A DNA stretch of 64,000 nt from Bacteroidota bacterium. GTDB taxonomy: Bacteria; Bacteroidota; Bacteroidia; Chitinophagales; Chitinophagaceae. Below, one piece after another: positions 39,683 to 49,003 of this stretch. Made by a program: the position numbers and the translations under genes. The DNA lies in the NCBI GenBank assembly GCA_016868585.1, contig VGGR01000003.1, positions 62,001-126,000 on the forward strand. The letters run 5' to 3'. The notes under the pieces were generated by a model. That model searched no databases. It worked only from the letters and a program-made list of their open reading frames with translations, and had not been told where the DNA came from. The number at the start of each line of letters is the position of its first letter. Positions within the stretch are counted from its first letter, which is position 1.

Positions 39683-40681
39683 TTAGGGAGTTTGCAGATT
39701 CCAGTGCAACACACGAATTGCAAAATCTGTGCAAGCTTTTTCTACGCCAGCAATATCTTTTGATTTAATCGGTGACGCTAAAACATGATCGCCGGTATTG
39801 GGGAGTGCCAGTGCAGATTTGAGTGAATCAGGTGTTCCCAATTGCCGGAACATTCGCTTCATTGCGGACACTTTTACAACAAGGTCTTGTTCCAGTTGGT
39901 TCTTATAATAATATAAAAGCAACGTAGGTTGTTTGATGCGCTCAAACAAGGAGGATCTCATGGTGGATTCGAGGAATTGTTGCAATTGCACCACGGACGA
40001 GGTCTTGTATTGATAGTTCCAATACTTGGCATAAGCTGCAGTAGTATCAGAAACGGTTCTCATTTCACCTACAATTGACTTTGCAATTTGATAACCCCAA
40101 GGGTTGTTCAACAGCCAAGCTTTATTATCATTGATTTCTATGTTGGGTGAAAAAAGAAATAAAGCCGCAATCTCCGGGAATTCCGCTGCTAACTTTAAGG
40201 CCAATGTGCCACCGGTGGAGGTAGAGAATAATACTACCTTCTTCCCTAATTTTTTTCCAATGGCCAATGCTTCCAGTGCGCTATTCCATAATCCTTCTGC
40301 CGTGAACTTACTCAGTGGAGCGCTGGTGTCAATCCCATGATCATCCAATCGACTTAGATAAAGATTGTATCCGAATTTTTTTGCCATATTTCGATGAACG
40401 GGATCTCCTTCCATCTGTGAGGCAGAGAAGCCATGCAGATATACAATGACAAATTCAGTTTGATTTTTTAACGAGTCGTTATTCCAAACGATTTGGGCTT
40501 CATTGCCCGGTTTGAGTAGTTGCTTGCTTTCTTGTTGTTGCACATAGCGTTCCAACGAATCAAGCTGTGTGGGCACGGTTGGAAGTGTGAGTTGATATAC
40601 TGATTTTGCAGGACGAGGACCCGCCAAGTAAATAACGGTCAATAGTCCAAACACCAGACCTGCTATTTTCAAAGGCTTCAT
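39683..40681 (-). CDS. Alpha/beta hydrolase, membrane-anchored or exported
   Basis: FVIVYLHGFSASQMEGDPVH, VVLFSTSTGGTLALKLA; N-terminal hydrophobic segment. Confidence 0.82.
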   Translation of the reverse strand: MKPLKIAGLVFGLLTVIYLAGPRPAKSVYQLTLPTVPTQLDSLERYVQQQESKQLLKPGNEAQIVWNNDSLKNQTEFVIVYLHGFSASQMEGDPVHRNMAKKFGYNLYLSRLDDHGIDTSAPLSKFTAEGLWNSALEALAIGKKLGKKVVLFSTSTGGTLALKLAAEFPEIAALFLFSPNIEINDNKAWLLNNPWGYQIAKSIVGEMRTVSDTTAAYAKYWNYQYKTSSVVQLQQFLESTMRSSLFERIKQPTLLLYYYKNQLEQDLVVKVSAMKRMFRQLGTPDSLKSALALPNTGDHVLASPIKSKDIAGVEKACTDFAIRVLHWNLQTP

Positions 40682-40757
40682 ACCTATGATTTGAACTTAA
40701 AATTACCCCTTTATTGCCGGGAAATGAACTACCTTTGCGCGTCTTTAAAAAGCCCTC

Positions 40758-42569
40758 ATGAATATTAGAAACATTGCCATTATCGCCCACGTTGATCATG
40801 GAAAAACCACCTTGGTGGACAAGATCTTACATGCTACCAAGGTTTTTCGGGATAACCAGGAAACCGGTGAGTTGATCATGGACAGTAATGATCTGGAGCG
40901 TGAGCGTGGAATTACCATTTTTAGTAAAAATGCCGCCGTTACGTATAATGATGTAAAGATCAATGTAATTGATACCCCTGGTCACGCCGACTTTGGAGGT
41001 GAAGTGGAACGTGTTCTTAAAATGGCGGATGGGGTTATTCTTTTAGTGGATGCCTTTGAAGGTCCTATGCCACAAACCCGCTTTGTTTTGCAAAAAGCAT
41101 TGCAGTTAAATCTACACCCCATTGTTGTAATTAATAAAGTAGACAAGCCCAATTGTAGACCGGATGAAGTACATGATGCCATATTTGAACTGTTTTTCAA
41201 TTTAGATGCAAGCGAAGAACAATTGCACTTCCCAACTTATTATGGTAGCGGAAAAAAGGGATGGTTTAACGATTCACTTGAGTCAACGGATAATATTCTA
41301 CCGTTAATGGACGGTATTTTAAAACACGTTCCGGCTCCTAAAGTAAGCGAGGGTCCTCTACAATTACAGATCACTTCTCTCGATTACTCTTCATTTTTAG
41401 GACGCATTGCCATTGGTAAGGTAAGCCGGGGCAGTATAAAAGAAAATCAACCAATTGCAGTGGTTCAAGCGGATGGCACTATTCGCAAGACGCGTGTAAT
41501 GGAGTTATATGTTTTTGAGGGGATGGGTAAGAAAAAAGTGACCGAAGTGGTTGCCGGCGACTTATGTGCTGTGGTGGGGATTGAAGATTTTACTATTGGA
41601 GATACCATTGCCGATGCAGAAAATCCGGAGGCGCTATCGGTAATTAGTGTGGACGAACCTACAATGAACATGTTGTTCTCGATTAACAATTCCCCCTTCT
41701 TTGGTAAGGACGGCAAATTTGTTACTTCTCGTCACTTGCGCGATCGATTAATGAAGGAGATCGAAAAGAATTTGGCACTTCGTGTGCAGGATACTGGTGA
41801 GGGAGATAGCTTTTTGGTATATGGAAGAGGCATTCTCCATTTAGGGATTTTAATTGAAACCATGCGTAGAGAGGGCTATGAATTAACGGTGGGTCAGCCT
41901 CAGGTAATTGTAAAAGAAGTGGATGGGGAAAAATGTGAGCCATACGAAGTATTGGTGGTTGACATACCACAGGAGTTTGCTTCAAAGGTTATCGGCTTAG
42001 TCAGTCGCAGAAAAGGAGAAATGTTGGTGATGGAAACAAAGGGTGAAATGCAACATTTGGAATTTGACATTCCTTCCCGTGGATTGATTGGCTTACGTAC
42101 ACAGATGCTAACGGCTACAACTGGCGAAGCGGTTATGGCCCATCGTTTTAGTGAGTACAAACCATGGAGAGGTGTTATTCCGGGTAGAAATAACGGGGTA
42201 TTGATCTCTAAGTTTCAAGAGCGTTCTACCGGATACTCTATTGACAAATTACAAGATCGCGGTACTTTCTTTATTGAGCCCGGAGAGGATGTATATGCGG
42301 GTCAGATCGTGGCAGAGCATATCAAACCAAGCGACTTGGTAGTAAATGTAACTGAAGCTAAAAAATTAACCAACCACCGTGCCAGTGGGAGTGACGATGC
42401 TACCCGACTTGCCACTAAAACACGGATGACGCTGGAAGAGTGCATGGAGTACATACAGCATGATGAGTGTATTGAGGTAACTCCCAACTTTATTCGTATG
42501 CGTAAGTTGGTTTTAAATGAAGAGGAGCGTAAAAAAGTTCAAAAAAGAATGGAAGCAGAGGCTTCCTAA
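40758..42569 (+). CDS. typA: Translational GTPase TypA/BipA
   Basis: IAHVDHGKTTLVDKIL, RERGITIFSKNAAV, DTPGHADFGGEVERVL, NKVDKPNCRPDEVHDAIF. Confidence 0.96.
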   Translation: MNIRNIAIIAHVDHGKTTLVDKILHATKVFRDNQETGELIMDSNDLERERGITIFSKNAAVTYNDVKINVIDTPGHADFGGEVERVLKMADGVILLVDAFEGPMPQTRFVLQKALQLNLHPIVVINKVDKPNCRPDEVHDAIFELFFNLDASEEQLHFPTYYGSGKKGWFNDSLESTDNILPLMDGILKHVPAPKVSEGPLQLQITSLDYSSFLGRIAIGKVSRGSIKENQPIAVVQADGTIRKTRVMELYVFEGMGKKKVTEVVAGDLCAVVGIEDFTIGDTIADAENPEALSVISVDEPTMNMLFSINNSPFFGKDGKFVTSRHLRDRLMKEIEKNLALRVQDTGEGDSFLVYGRGILHLGILIETMRREGYELTVGQPQVIVKEVDGEKCEPYEVLVVDIPQEFASKVIGLVSRRKGEMLVMETKGEMQHLEFDIPSRGLIGLRTQMLTATTGEAVMAHRFSEYKPWRGVIPGRNNGVLISKFQERSTGYSIDKLQDRGTFFIEPGEDVYAGQIVAEHIKPSDLVVNVTEAKKLTNHRASGSDDATRLATKTRMTLEECMEYIQHDECIEVTPNFIRMRKLVLNEEERKKVQKRMEAEAS

Positions 42570-42591
42570 TCTTTTTTATTTTTGTAGTGAA

Positions 42592-42795
42592 ATGAAAATT
42601 CTATTAGTATTCGTTTTTTTCTTAGTACAAGTAATTGCGCAGGCGCAGTGTTCCATTTGTGCTAAAACTGCTCAACAGCTGGGAGAGGGGCCGGCTGATG
42701 GGATGAATACAGGTATTCTATACCTGGCTTTTACCCCTTTTCTCATCGTTGGATATATTGGATACCGTTGGTGGAAGAAAAACCGGCAAGGCTGA
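42592..42795 (+). CDS. Small membrane protein, function unknown
   Basis: MKILLVFVFFLVQVIAQAQCSICAKTAQQLGEGPADGMNTGILYLAFTPFLIVGYIGYRWWKKNRQG; -7 box TATTTTTG at 42577-42584. Confidence 0.65.
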   Translation: MKILLVFVFFLVQVIAQAQCSICAKTAQQLGEGPADGMNTGILYLAFTPFLIVGYIGYRWWKKNRQG

Positions 42796-43695
42796 TCAGT
42801 ATGTGGATACAAAACGATAGAGATTAAAATTGCCCTGCTTTCTTTCTTCTTTTATCAATACGGCCAATTGAGTGCGGTCAATATCATGCAATCTTTTAGC
42901 TTCAATTAGCCGATACGCTTTTTCTGCCAACAGGCCATTTTGTTTATCCTCTTGTTTTACTGCAACTGCTAAATGCTGCAGTGTGCGATACAGTTGATCG
43001 ACTCCTTCGTTGGTGATAGCAGTAGTTGGTAAGATGGGGATCTCCTTTTCGCTTCTTGCATACACTGGCGATAACATAAGTTTAAGGTGATTCAGGTATT
43101 TTGCCGTATCAGGACGATCTGCTTTATTTACCACAATTAGATCTGCAATTTCCATCAGCCCGGCCTTCATTGTTTGAATTTCGTCACCTCCTTCCGGAAC
43201 CAATACCACAGCTGTAACATCGGCAAGTCCTGCAATTTCTATTTCACTCTGCCCAACTCCCACCGTTTCTATAATTATCCAGTCAAAATCTCCTTGTTGC
43301 AATAACTCACAGATTTCAATGATCCTGGGGTGTAGCCCACCCAATGATCCGCGAGAAGCCAATGAGCGAATGTATATATCAGGGTGAGTATACCAGGAAG
43401 ACATCCGAATGCGGTCACCCAAAATTGCGCCTTGATGGAAGGGCGACGAAGGGTCTACGCATAATACCGCAATTTTCTTTCCATCTTCGACGACTTTTCC
43501 GATCAGTTTGTCTACCAATGTACTTTTCCCGGCACCCGGCGGACCCGTAATGCCAAGAACAGGTTTGGTCCCCATGGGAAGACTCTCCAATAAAGAGACG
43601 TATCCTTCCTGTTGGTTCTCAATAACAGAAATGAATTGCGCCAGTACTTTTTGGTCGCCCGCTTTAATTTTTTCTAATTGCGATTCCCACTGCAT
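42796..43695 (-). CDS. meaB: Methylmalonyl-CoA mutase-associated GTPase MeaB (ArgK family)
   Basis: GITGPPGAGKSTLVDKLIG, VDPSSPFHQGAILGDRIRM, IIETVGVGQSE, VVNKADRPD. Confidence 0.93.
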   Translation of the reverse strand: MQWESQLEKIKAGDQKVLAQFISVIENQQEGYVSLLESLPMGTKPVLGITGPPGAGKSTLVDKLIGKVVEDGKKIAVLCVDPSSPFHQGAILGDRIRMSSWYTHPDIYIRSLASRGSLGGLHPRIIEICELLQQGDFDWIIIETVGVGQSEIEIAGLADVTAVVLVPEGGDEIQTMKAGLMEIADLIVVNKADRPDTAKYLNHLKLMLSPVYARSEKEIPILPTTAITNEGVDQLYRTLQHLAVAVKQEDKQNGLLAEKAYRLIEAKRLHDIDRTQLAVLIKEERKQGNFNLYRFVSTY

Positions 43696-43747
43696 GCAGT
43701 ATTATCCTTGTTGGTAAAGGTAAGCGGGATAGCATTAATTTTAACCT

Positions 43748-44746
43748 GTGCAACCCATTGAAGGCATATCACTGATTATTCCCAATTATAATGGGGAACA
43801 ACTATTGCCGCAAATTCTGCCTCCTGCTATTGTAGCACTCTCAGCTACAGGAATTATTTATGAAATTATTGTTGTGGATGATGCGTCCACTGATCGATCA
43901 GTAGCCATGCTTGCTCGTGACTTTCCGCAGGTGCATATCATTCAAGTACCGATGAACGGTGGATTTTCAAAAACAGCTAATGCAGGTATAAAAGCCGCTA
44001 CATATAATTGGGTATTATTGTTAAACAGTGATGTGAAGTTGACCCCAGCATATTTTGAATCAATGCTTCCTTATTGTCAACACTCGGATGTATTCAGTGT
44101 CAGCGGCCGAATAGTAGGATGGGATACTGATCAAATTCAGGACGGAGGAAAGTATCCGGTATTACAAGGCGCCAAGATCAAAACCAGTTACGATTTTATT
44201 CCTACATGGCCCGAACCATCCACTTTTTCCTTTCCTTGTTTCTATAGCTCGGGGGCCAATGCGTTTATCAATCGAAAGTTATTTTTGGAACTAGGTGGTT
44301 TTAATGAATTGTTTTCTCCCTATTATGTTGAAGACACGGAACTTTCACTGCGCGCCTGGCGCTTAGGATATAGTAATTATTACGAACACAAAGCTATTTG
44401 TGCGCATCGGACTTCTTCCACGATCGGTTCTTCCGAGAGAAAAAAACAGATTGATCGTATTTTTTATCGGAACAAGTACTTGTTGCATGCCATACACTTA
44501 GATGGATTGTATTTATTGAGCTGGCTATTGCAATTAAAACTGGAATTGGTTTTTCGATTACTCACTTTTCGGTTTACCTCTCTTTTTTCTTATATCGATT
44601 TTATAAAGTTGATCCCTGCCATCATAAAAAGTCGGAGTAGGGTACGCCAGTTGGCAGCAGGGAAAAACCTACAAGCAATCCCTGCTTTGTTCAATAAAAT
44701 TCAACAGCAGATCAATCATCGGCCCGTAGTAATACAGCAACGATAA
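43748..44746 (+). CDS. Glycosyltransferase family 2
   Basis: LIIPNYNGEQLLPQILPP, VVDDASTDRSVAML, LLLNSDVKLTP, YYVEDTELSLRAWRLGY. Confidence 0.93.
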   Translation: MQPIEGISLIIPNYNGEQLLPQILPPAIVALSATGIIYEIIVVDDASTDRSVAMLARDFPQVHIIQVPMNGGFSKTANAGIKAATYNWVLLLNSDVKLTPAYFESMLPYCQHSDVFSVSGRIVGWDTDQIQDGGKYPVLQGAKIKTSYDFIPTWPEPSTFSFPCFYSSGANAFINRKLFLELGGFNELFSPYYVEDTELSLRAWRLGYSNYYEHKAICAHRTSSTIGSSERKKQIDRIFYRNKYLLHAIHLDGLYLLSWLLQLKLELVFRLLTFRFTSLFSYIDFIKLIPAIIKSRSRVRQLAAGKNLQAIPALFNKIQQQINHRPVVIQQR

Positions 44747-44749
44747 ACA

Positions 44750-45172
44750 TTAATTATTCCGCAAATATGTTTGTATCAAACCAATGGCATGTTTGAGCTG
44801 AGAAGGCCATCGTATTTTTCTTTTTTTATAGCAAAAAAGATCCGCTTGGTGGTGCATCATAAAAACAAATAATGGCCAAGCTTTTCGTAGGTTAATTAGT
44901 TTATCCAAATTAGTTGTCCATTCCATTAAGCGTTGATGCGAGATGGTAGCTATCCCGGGACTTTCCGCAAAAGCTTTACAATGAGCGCTTACAGCAACCA
45001 TATGCATCAGCCTTGTCTTTTTTTGTCCGGCTCTTTCTCCAAACACCGATGCGTTAGAGGTATGCATTCGTTGATAGACCAAAAGCTCCGGTAAATATTG
45101 TACCCCACCTGCCGGGGCGGCTCTTCCGGCTATATACCAATCATAAAATAAAAGAGGGGGAAGTTCTTTCAT
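44750..45172 (-). pseudogene. C-terminal remnant of a GT2-type glycosyltransferase (N-terminal nucleotide-binding half absent)
   Basis: MKELPPLLFYDWYIAGRAAPAGGVQYLPELLVYQRMHTSNAS resembles the middle/C-terminal part of GT2 enzymes; upstream is 62 bp of noncoding DNA and then a gene on the other strand. Confidence 0.6.
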
Positions 45173-45234
45173 ATTAATTGGTAACTAATAAAATGGTTCA
45201 CTAAATTGCCATGGTTACAAATCTATTTTAAAAA

Positions 45235-46299
45235 TTGCGCATCAACATTCTCCTTCCGTTTCCGGTAACAAAGCCTGTGGGTGGTGCTCGTATTATGTAC
45301 GAATATGCCAATCGGTTTGTGGCACTCGGGCATCAAGTAACGGTGTTACATGCTTTGCGTCGTCCTTTTAAAAAAATGCGCTCACCATTATGGTGGAAGC
45401 GATTGGTGTTTGCAATAAGGGGTGCGGTACGTCCCGCCTGGTTTCCGCTGGATAAAAGAGTTAAATCAACAATCGTAGATGAAATTAGTGACTCTTTTGT
45501 TCCGGATGGAGACGTTCTGTTTTCTACCTGGTGGCAAATGGCCTATGCATTGGCTACATTATCTCCACAGAAAGGAGTTCCTGTAAACCTTGTGCAAGAC
45601 TATGAAAACTGGACCGGACAAGCCGATTTGGTAAATGCTTCTTATCGTTTACCGCTCCGGTATGCAGCAATTTCCAATTGGCTTCGCATTTTAGTGGAAA
45701 AGGAATCGGGGCGGGGGGTTCAATTATTACCCAACGCCATTGACACTACTCAATTTTTGCAAGTTGTTGCACCTCACTTACGAGATCCGTTATCTGTACT
45801 GGCCCTGTATTCTGAGGAGAAAAGAAAAGGGACTCGTTATATACTAGCGGCTCTTCAACCCCTACGGGCCAAATATCCGTTGTTGCGCTTTAATTTTTTT
45901 GGTGTATATCCTCGTCCGGCTTCCTTACCAGCGTGGGTAAATTATTACCAAAAACCCAAGGATTTGAAAACACTGTACAATCAACATGCAATTTTTCTAT
46001 CCGCGTCGTTGGGGGAGGGTTGGGCCTTACCTCCGGCAGAAGCAATGGCTTGTGGGTGTGCAGTAGTTTGTACAAACATTGGCGGTCATGCTGACTACGC
46101 TAAGGACAACCAAACCGCATTATTGATTCCAACTGAAAACACCACTGCTATGGTTACAGCACTTGCTTTGCTGTTTGAAAATACAACGCTAAGAATTCAG
46201 CTGGCAGAAAATAGCCGAATACAGCTATTGGAAAAATTTAGCTGGGAACAAAGTATTGCTACTGCATTGACCTGGTTTGACTCTTTACAAAAAGAATAA
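45235..46299 (+). CDS. Glycosyltransferase family 4
   Basis: INILLPFPVTKPVGGARIMYEYANRFVALGHQVTVLH, LSASLGEGWALPPAEAMACGCAVVCTNIGGHADYA. TTG start, in-frame TAA two codons upstream. Confidence 0.9.
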   Translation: MRINILLPFPVTKPVGGARIMYEYANRFVALGHQVTVLHALRRPFKKMRSPLWWKRLVFAIRGAVRPAWFPLDKRVKSTIVDEISDSFVPDGDVLFSTWWQMAYALATLSPQKGVPVNLVQDYENWTGQADLVNASYRLPLRYAAISNWLRILVEKESGRGVQLLPNAIDTTQFLQVVAPHLRDPLSVLALYSEEKRKGTRYILAALQPLRAKYPLLRFNFFGVYPRPASLPAWVNYYQKPKDLKTLYNQHAIFLSASLGEGWALPPAEAMACGCAVVCTNIGGHADYAKDNQTALLIPTENTTAMVTALALLFENTTLRIQLAENSRIQLLEKFSWEQSIATALTWFDSLQKE

Positions 46300-46304
46300 C
46301 TTTG
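46276..46304 (+). promoter_or_regulatory. coaX promoter: TTTG(46276-46279)-N17-TAACTTTG(46297-46304)
   Basis: Good match to TTTG/TAnnTTTG; the box overlaps the upstream stop codon and ends 4 nt before the ATG at 46309. Confidence 0.55.
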
Positions 46305-46308
46305 CACC

Positions 46309-47037
46309 ATGGCAATAACCCTTTGCTTTGATTTTGGCAATACTCGTCGTAAAGTAGCTGTATTTGACAAAGCTAATTTACGTGAAGCTATTACCCTTCC
46401 GAACGATACCAAGGAAACGATTGAAAAGCTGATCAAAGATTTTCAACCGGTTAACTCTATTCTTTCTTCGGTGGTAAATCATAATCCGGAGATGGAAGAT
46501 GTGCTTGCTCATTACACTCGCTTTCATAAACTCAATCACCAAACACGACTGGCTTTTACTACACCCGTGGGGAAACCTGAAACAATTGGGGCTGACCGCC
46601 TGGCTATTGCGGCTGCGGCGGTTCATTATTATCCCAATCAGCACACGCTGGTTATAGCACTGGGTTCTTGTATTACGTATAATTTTATCAATGCACAGCA
46701 TGCTTTTCTTGGGGGTGGGATTTCTCCGGGACTTGAAATGCGTTTAAAATCACTCCAACATTACACGGCGTTATTGCCCTTGGTCAAACCAGATGCAGAT
46801 GCCCCTTTGATCGGGTACGATACTACCACCAACATTTTATCGGGGGTAATTAAGGGGATGGCCTTTGAAATAGATGGATTTATTGATGCGTATAGCGCTC
46901 GTTATGAGAACTTTAACTTGCTATTAACCGGTGGAGATCTGTCCTATTTGGCTGCCCACTGTAAAAACAGGATATTTGCGGACCCTGATTTAATCTACAA
47001 GGGGCTCTATGCCATCAGCGAAGTCAATAATTCCTAA
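46309..47037 (+). CDS. coaX: Type III pantothenate kinase
   Basis: ITLCFDFGNTRRKVAVFD, ADRLAIAAAAVHYYP, FLGGGISPGLEMRLKSLQHYTALLP, LTGGDLSYL. Confidence 0.92.
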   Translation: MAITLCFDFGNTRRKVAVFDKANLREAITLPNDTKETIEKLIKDFQPVNSILSSVVNHNPEMEDVLAHYTRFHKLNHQTRLAFTTPVGKPETIGADRLAIAAAAVHYYPNQHTLVIALGSCITYNFINAQHAFLGGGISPGLEMRLKSLQHYTALLPLVKPDADAPLIGYDTTTNILSGVIKGMAFEIDGFIDAYSARYENFNLLLTGGDLSYLAAHCKNRIFADPDLIYKGLYAISEVNNS

Positions 47038-48427
47038 CAGTATCAATTTGTTACACAAATCATTCGGCTTAACCATCCTATTTATTTTCATCTGGTTGGC
47101 CCCAGGTTTTGCACAGGATAACTCGCCTTATTCTCGTTTCGGAATTGGCGATTTGACCGCTACTACCAATATTAATAACAGAGGTATGGGTGGAATTACT
47201 GCGGGTTATACAGATCAGCTTTCTGTCAACTTTAATAACCCGGCTTCTTTTTCGTCCTTTCAGGCATGGAAAGAAAAAAAATCAAAGAAATTAAGTTCTG
47301 GCCGCGCCATCTTGGATATTGGAGTCAATGTGGACAATCGCACATTACGAGATCCTTTGGTTGCCAATAATTTTAATGCCAGCAATGCAGTTTTCTCCTA
47401 CATGCAAGTAGGCTTACCTCTTCTTAGGGGGTGGGGTATGAGTTTTGGTTTGCGCCCGGTCTCCAGAATCAGTTATCGTATTGATAAGAACGAACGATTG
47501 ACAGACCCAATCACCGGAGCTGCCATCGATAGCGCCATTACCCGTTACAGGGGAGATGGGGGTGCTTATTTAGCCGCTGCCGGTACAGGGCTTTCCTTAT
47601 TCAGCAAAGAGAAGTTTGGACTGGAAGAAAAATTTAGTGTGGGCTTTAACGTGGGATATTTATTTGGGAAAAAAGATTATAGCAGTCGCCGTAGCCTGAT
47701 CAATGATTCAGTGTCTTATTATCAGGCAAATTTTCAAACAAAAACAACATTTGGAAAATTACAAGCCAGTGCCGGGTTACAGTATCAGATTCCTCTAAAT
47801 AAAAGCATGACGCTTACCTTAGGAGCGTATGGAAATCTGAAACAAGAATTAAATGCCGAGCAGGACATACTACGCGAAACGTTCTATTATGATCAAGGGC
47901 AGGGAGAGGTTCGTTTGGATAGCGTTTCTGATATTCGCGGGCGTAAGGATAAAATGATCTTACCGGCTTCTTATACCATTGGATTTGTATGGCAGAAATA
48001 CGCTATTCCCAATAAGGAAGGCGGTTGGATGATTGGGGCAGATTACAATAAACAATCCTGGAGTGATTATCGATTTTTTGGAAAAACAGATTCCATTCAA
48101 GATACCTGGGAAATTCGGGTGGGCGCGCAGATTAGTCCGGTACCTCGCCACAGTTATTTTACGAATGTCAATTATCGCTTTGGATTTTTTGCAGGGCCTG
48201 ATTATGTTCGTTTGATAAACAAAACCCCTCGTTTTGGCGCCAGTTTTGGGGCGGGTCTACCTATTCCCATCAGCCGACAAACTCCCAATCAGATCACTTT
48301 TATCAATGTAGCATTGGAGTACATCAAGCGGGGCAACAAGCAGAATTTGTTACAGGATAATTTATTCAGGTTCACCCTTGGATTCTCTCTGAGTGATATC
48401 TGGTTTATCAAGCGACAATATGATTAA
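47009..48427 (+). CDS. Outer-membrane beta-barrel-type protein, function unknown
   Basis: Signal-like N-terminus, then DNSPYSRFGIGDLTATTNINNRGMGGITAGYTDQLSVNFNNPASF; aromatic-alternating barrel pattern. Confidence 0.75.
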   Translation: MPSAKSIIPNSINLLHKSFGLTILFIFIWLAPGFAQDNSPYSRFGIGDLTATTNINNRGMGGITAGYTDQLSVNFNNPASFSSFQAWKEKKSKKLSSGRAILDIGVNVDNRTLRDPLVANNFNASNAVFSYMQVGLPLLRGWGMSFGLRPVSRISYRIDKNERLTDPITGAAIDSAITRYRGDGGAYLAAAGTGLSLFSKEKFGLEEKFSVGFNVGYLFGKKDYSSRRSLINDSVSYYQANFQTKTTFGKLQASAGLQYQIPLNKSMTLTLGAYGNLKQELNAEQDILRETFYYDQGQGEVRLDSVSDIRGRKDKMILPASYTIGFVWQKYAIPNKEGGWMIGADYNKQSWSDYRFFGKTDSIQDTWEIRVGAQISPVPRHSYFTNVNYRFGFFAGPDYVRLINKTPRFGASFGAGLPIPISRQTPNQITFINVALEYIKRGNKQNLLQDNLFRFTLGFSLSDIWFIKRQYD

Positions 48428-48968
48428 GTCCATTAGGACAGCTTTTCCGGCTATTTTCATTTTTTTACTCTCCGCCTGCGAGAACGACGATCGTGTGCTG
48501 ACTAACTGGACTAAACAATTACTGCTTAAAGAAGAAGCCACTGATGTGGTAAGTACAATCAGTCAGGAAGGAAAATTAAAAGCGCGTATCAAAGCACCTA
48601 TAATGGTCAAGGAGGCGGGCGATACTATTCAAATGACATTTCCCCAGACGCTTCATTGTGATTTTTATAACGATAGCGCCAAAATAGAAACCCGTTTAGA
48701 CGCAAAATTTGGGATTTATTACGAAAATCTCAATAAAGTATTTCTACGAGATAGCGTTGTGGTGATTACTGAAAAAGGGGACACGCTCTTATCGCCTGAA
48801 CTCTGGTGGGATCAGGGATCAAAACTTTTTTACACGGATAAGTTTGCCAGTTACCGTAGCCCCGGTCAACAAATTTTAGGTGGAAAGGGGTTGGAAGCCA
48901 CACAGGATTTGAAACGAATTACGTTTAACTTTACTACCGGACTGGTAAACGCGCCCAAGAGTCATTAA
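48420..48968 (+). CDS. lptC: LPS export periplasmic protein LptC
   Basis: Lipobox-like LLSAC; MTFPQTLHCDFYNDSAKIETRLDAKFGIYYENLNKVFLRDSVVVITEKGDTLLSPELWWDQGSKLFYTDKF. Confidence 0.85.
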   Translation: MIKSIRTAFPAIFIFLLSACENDDRVLTNWTKQLLLKEEATDVVSTISQEGKLKARIKAPIMVKEAGDTIQMTFPQTLHCDFYNDSAKIETRLDAKFGIYYENLNKVFLRDSVVVITEKGDTLLSPELWWDQGSKLFYTDKFASYRSPGQQILGGKGLEATQDLKRITFNFTTGLVNAPKSH

Positions 48969-49003
48969 GAGTTAACTTTACGTTCCTCAACTTTTTTACA
49001 GTT

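Noticed and set aside
43748-46299. Glycosyltransferase cluster as a possible genomic island or new polysaccharide locus
   Set aside because: Only two intact GT genes plus one remnant, no flippase, polymerase, integrase or flanking repeats; too little to call a system.
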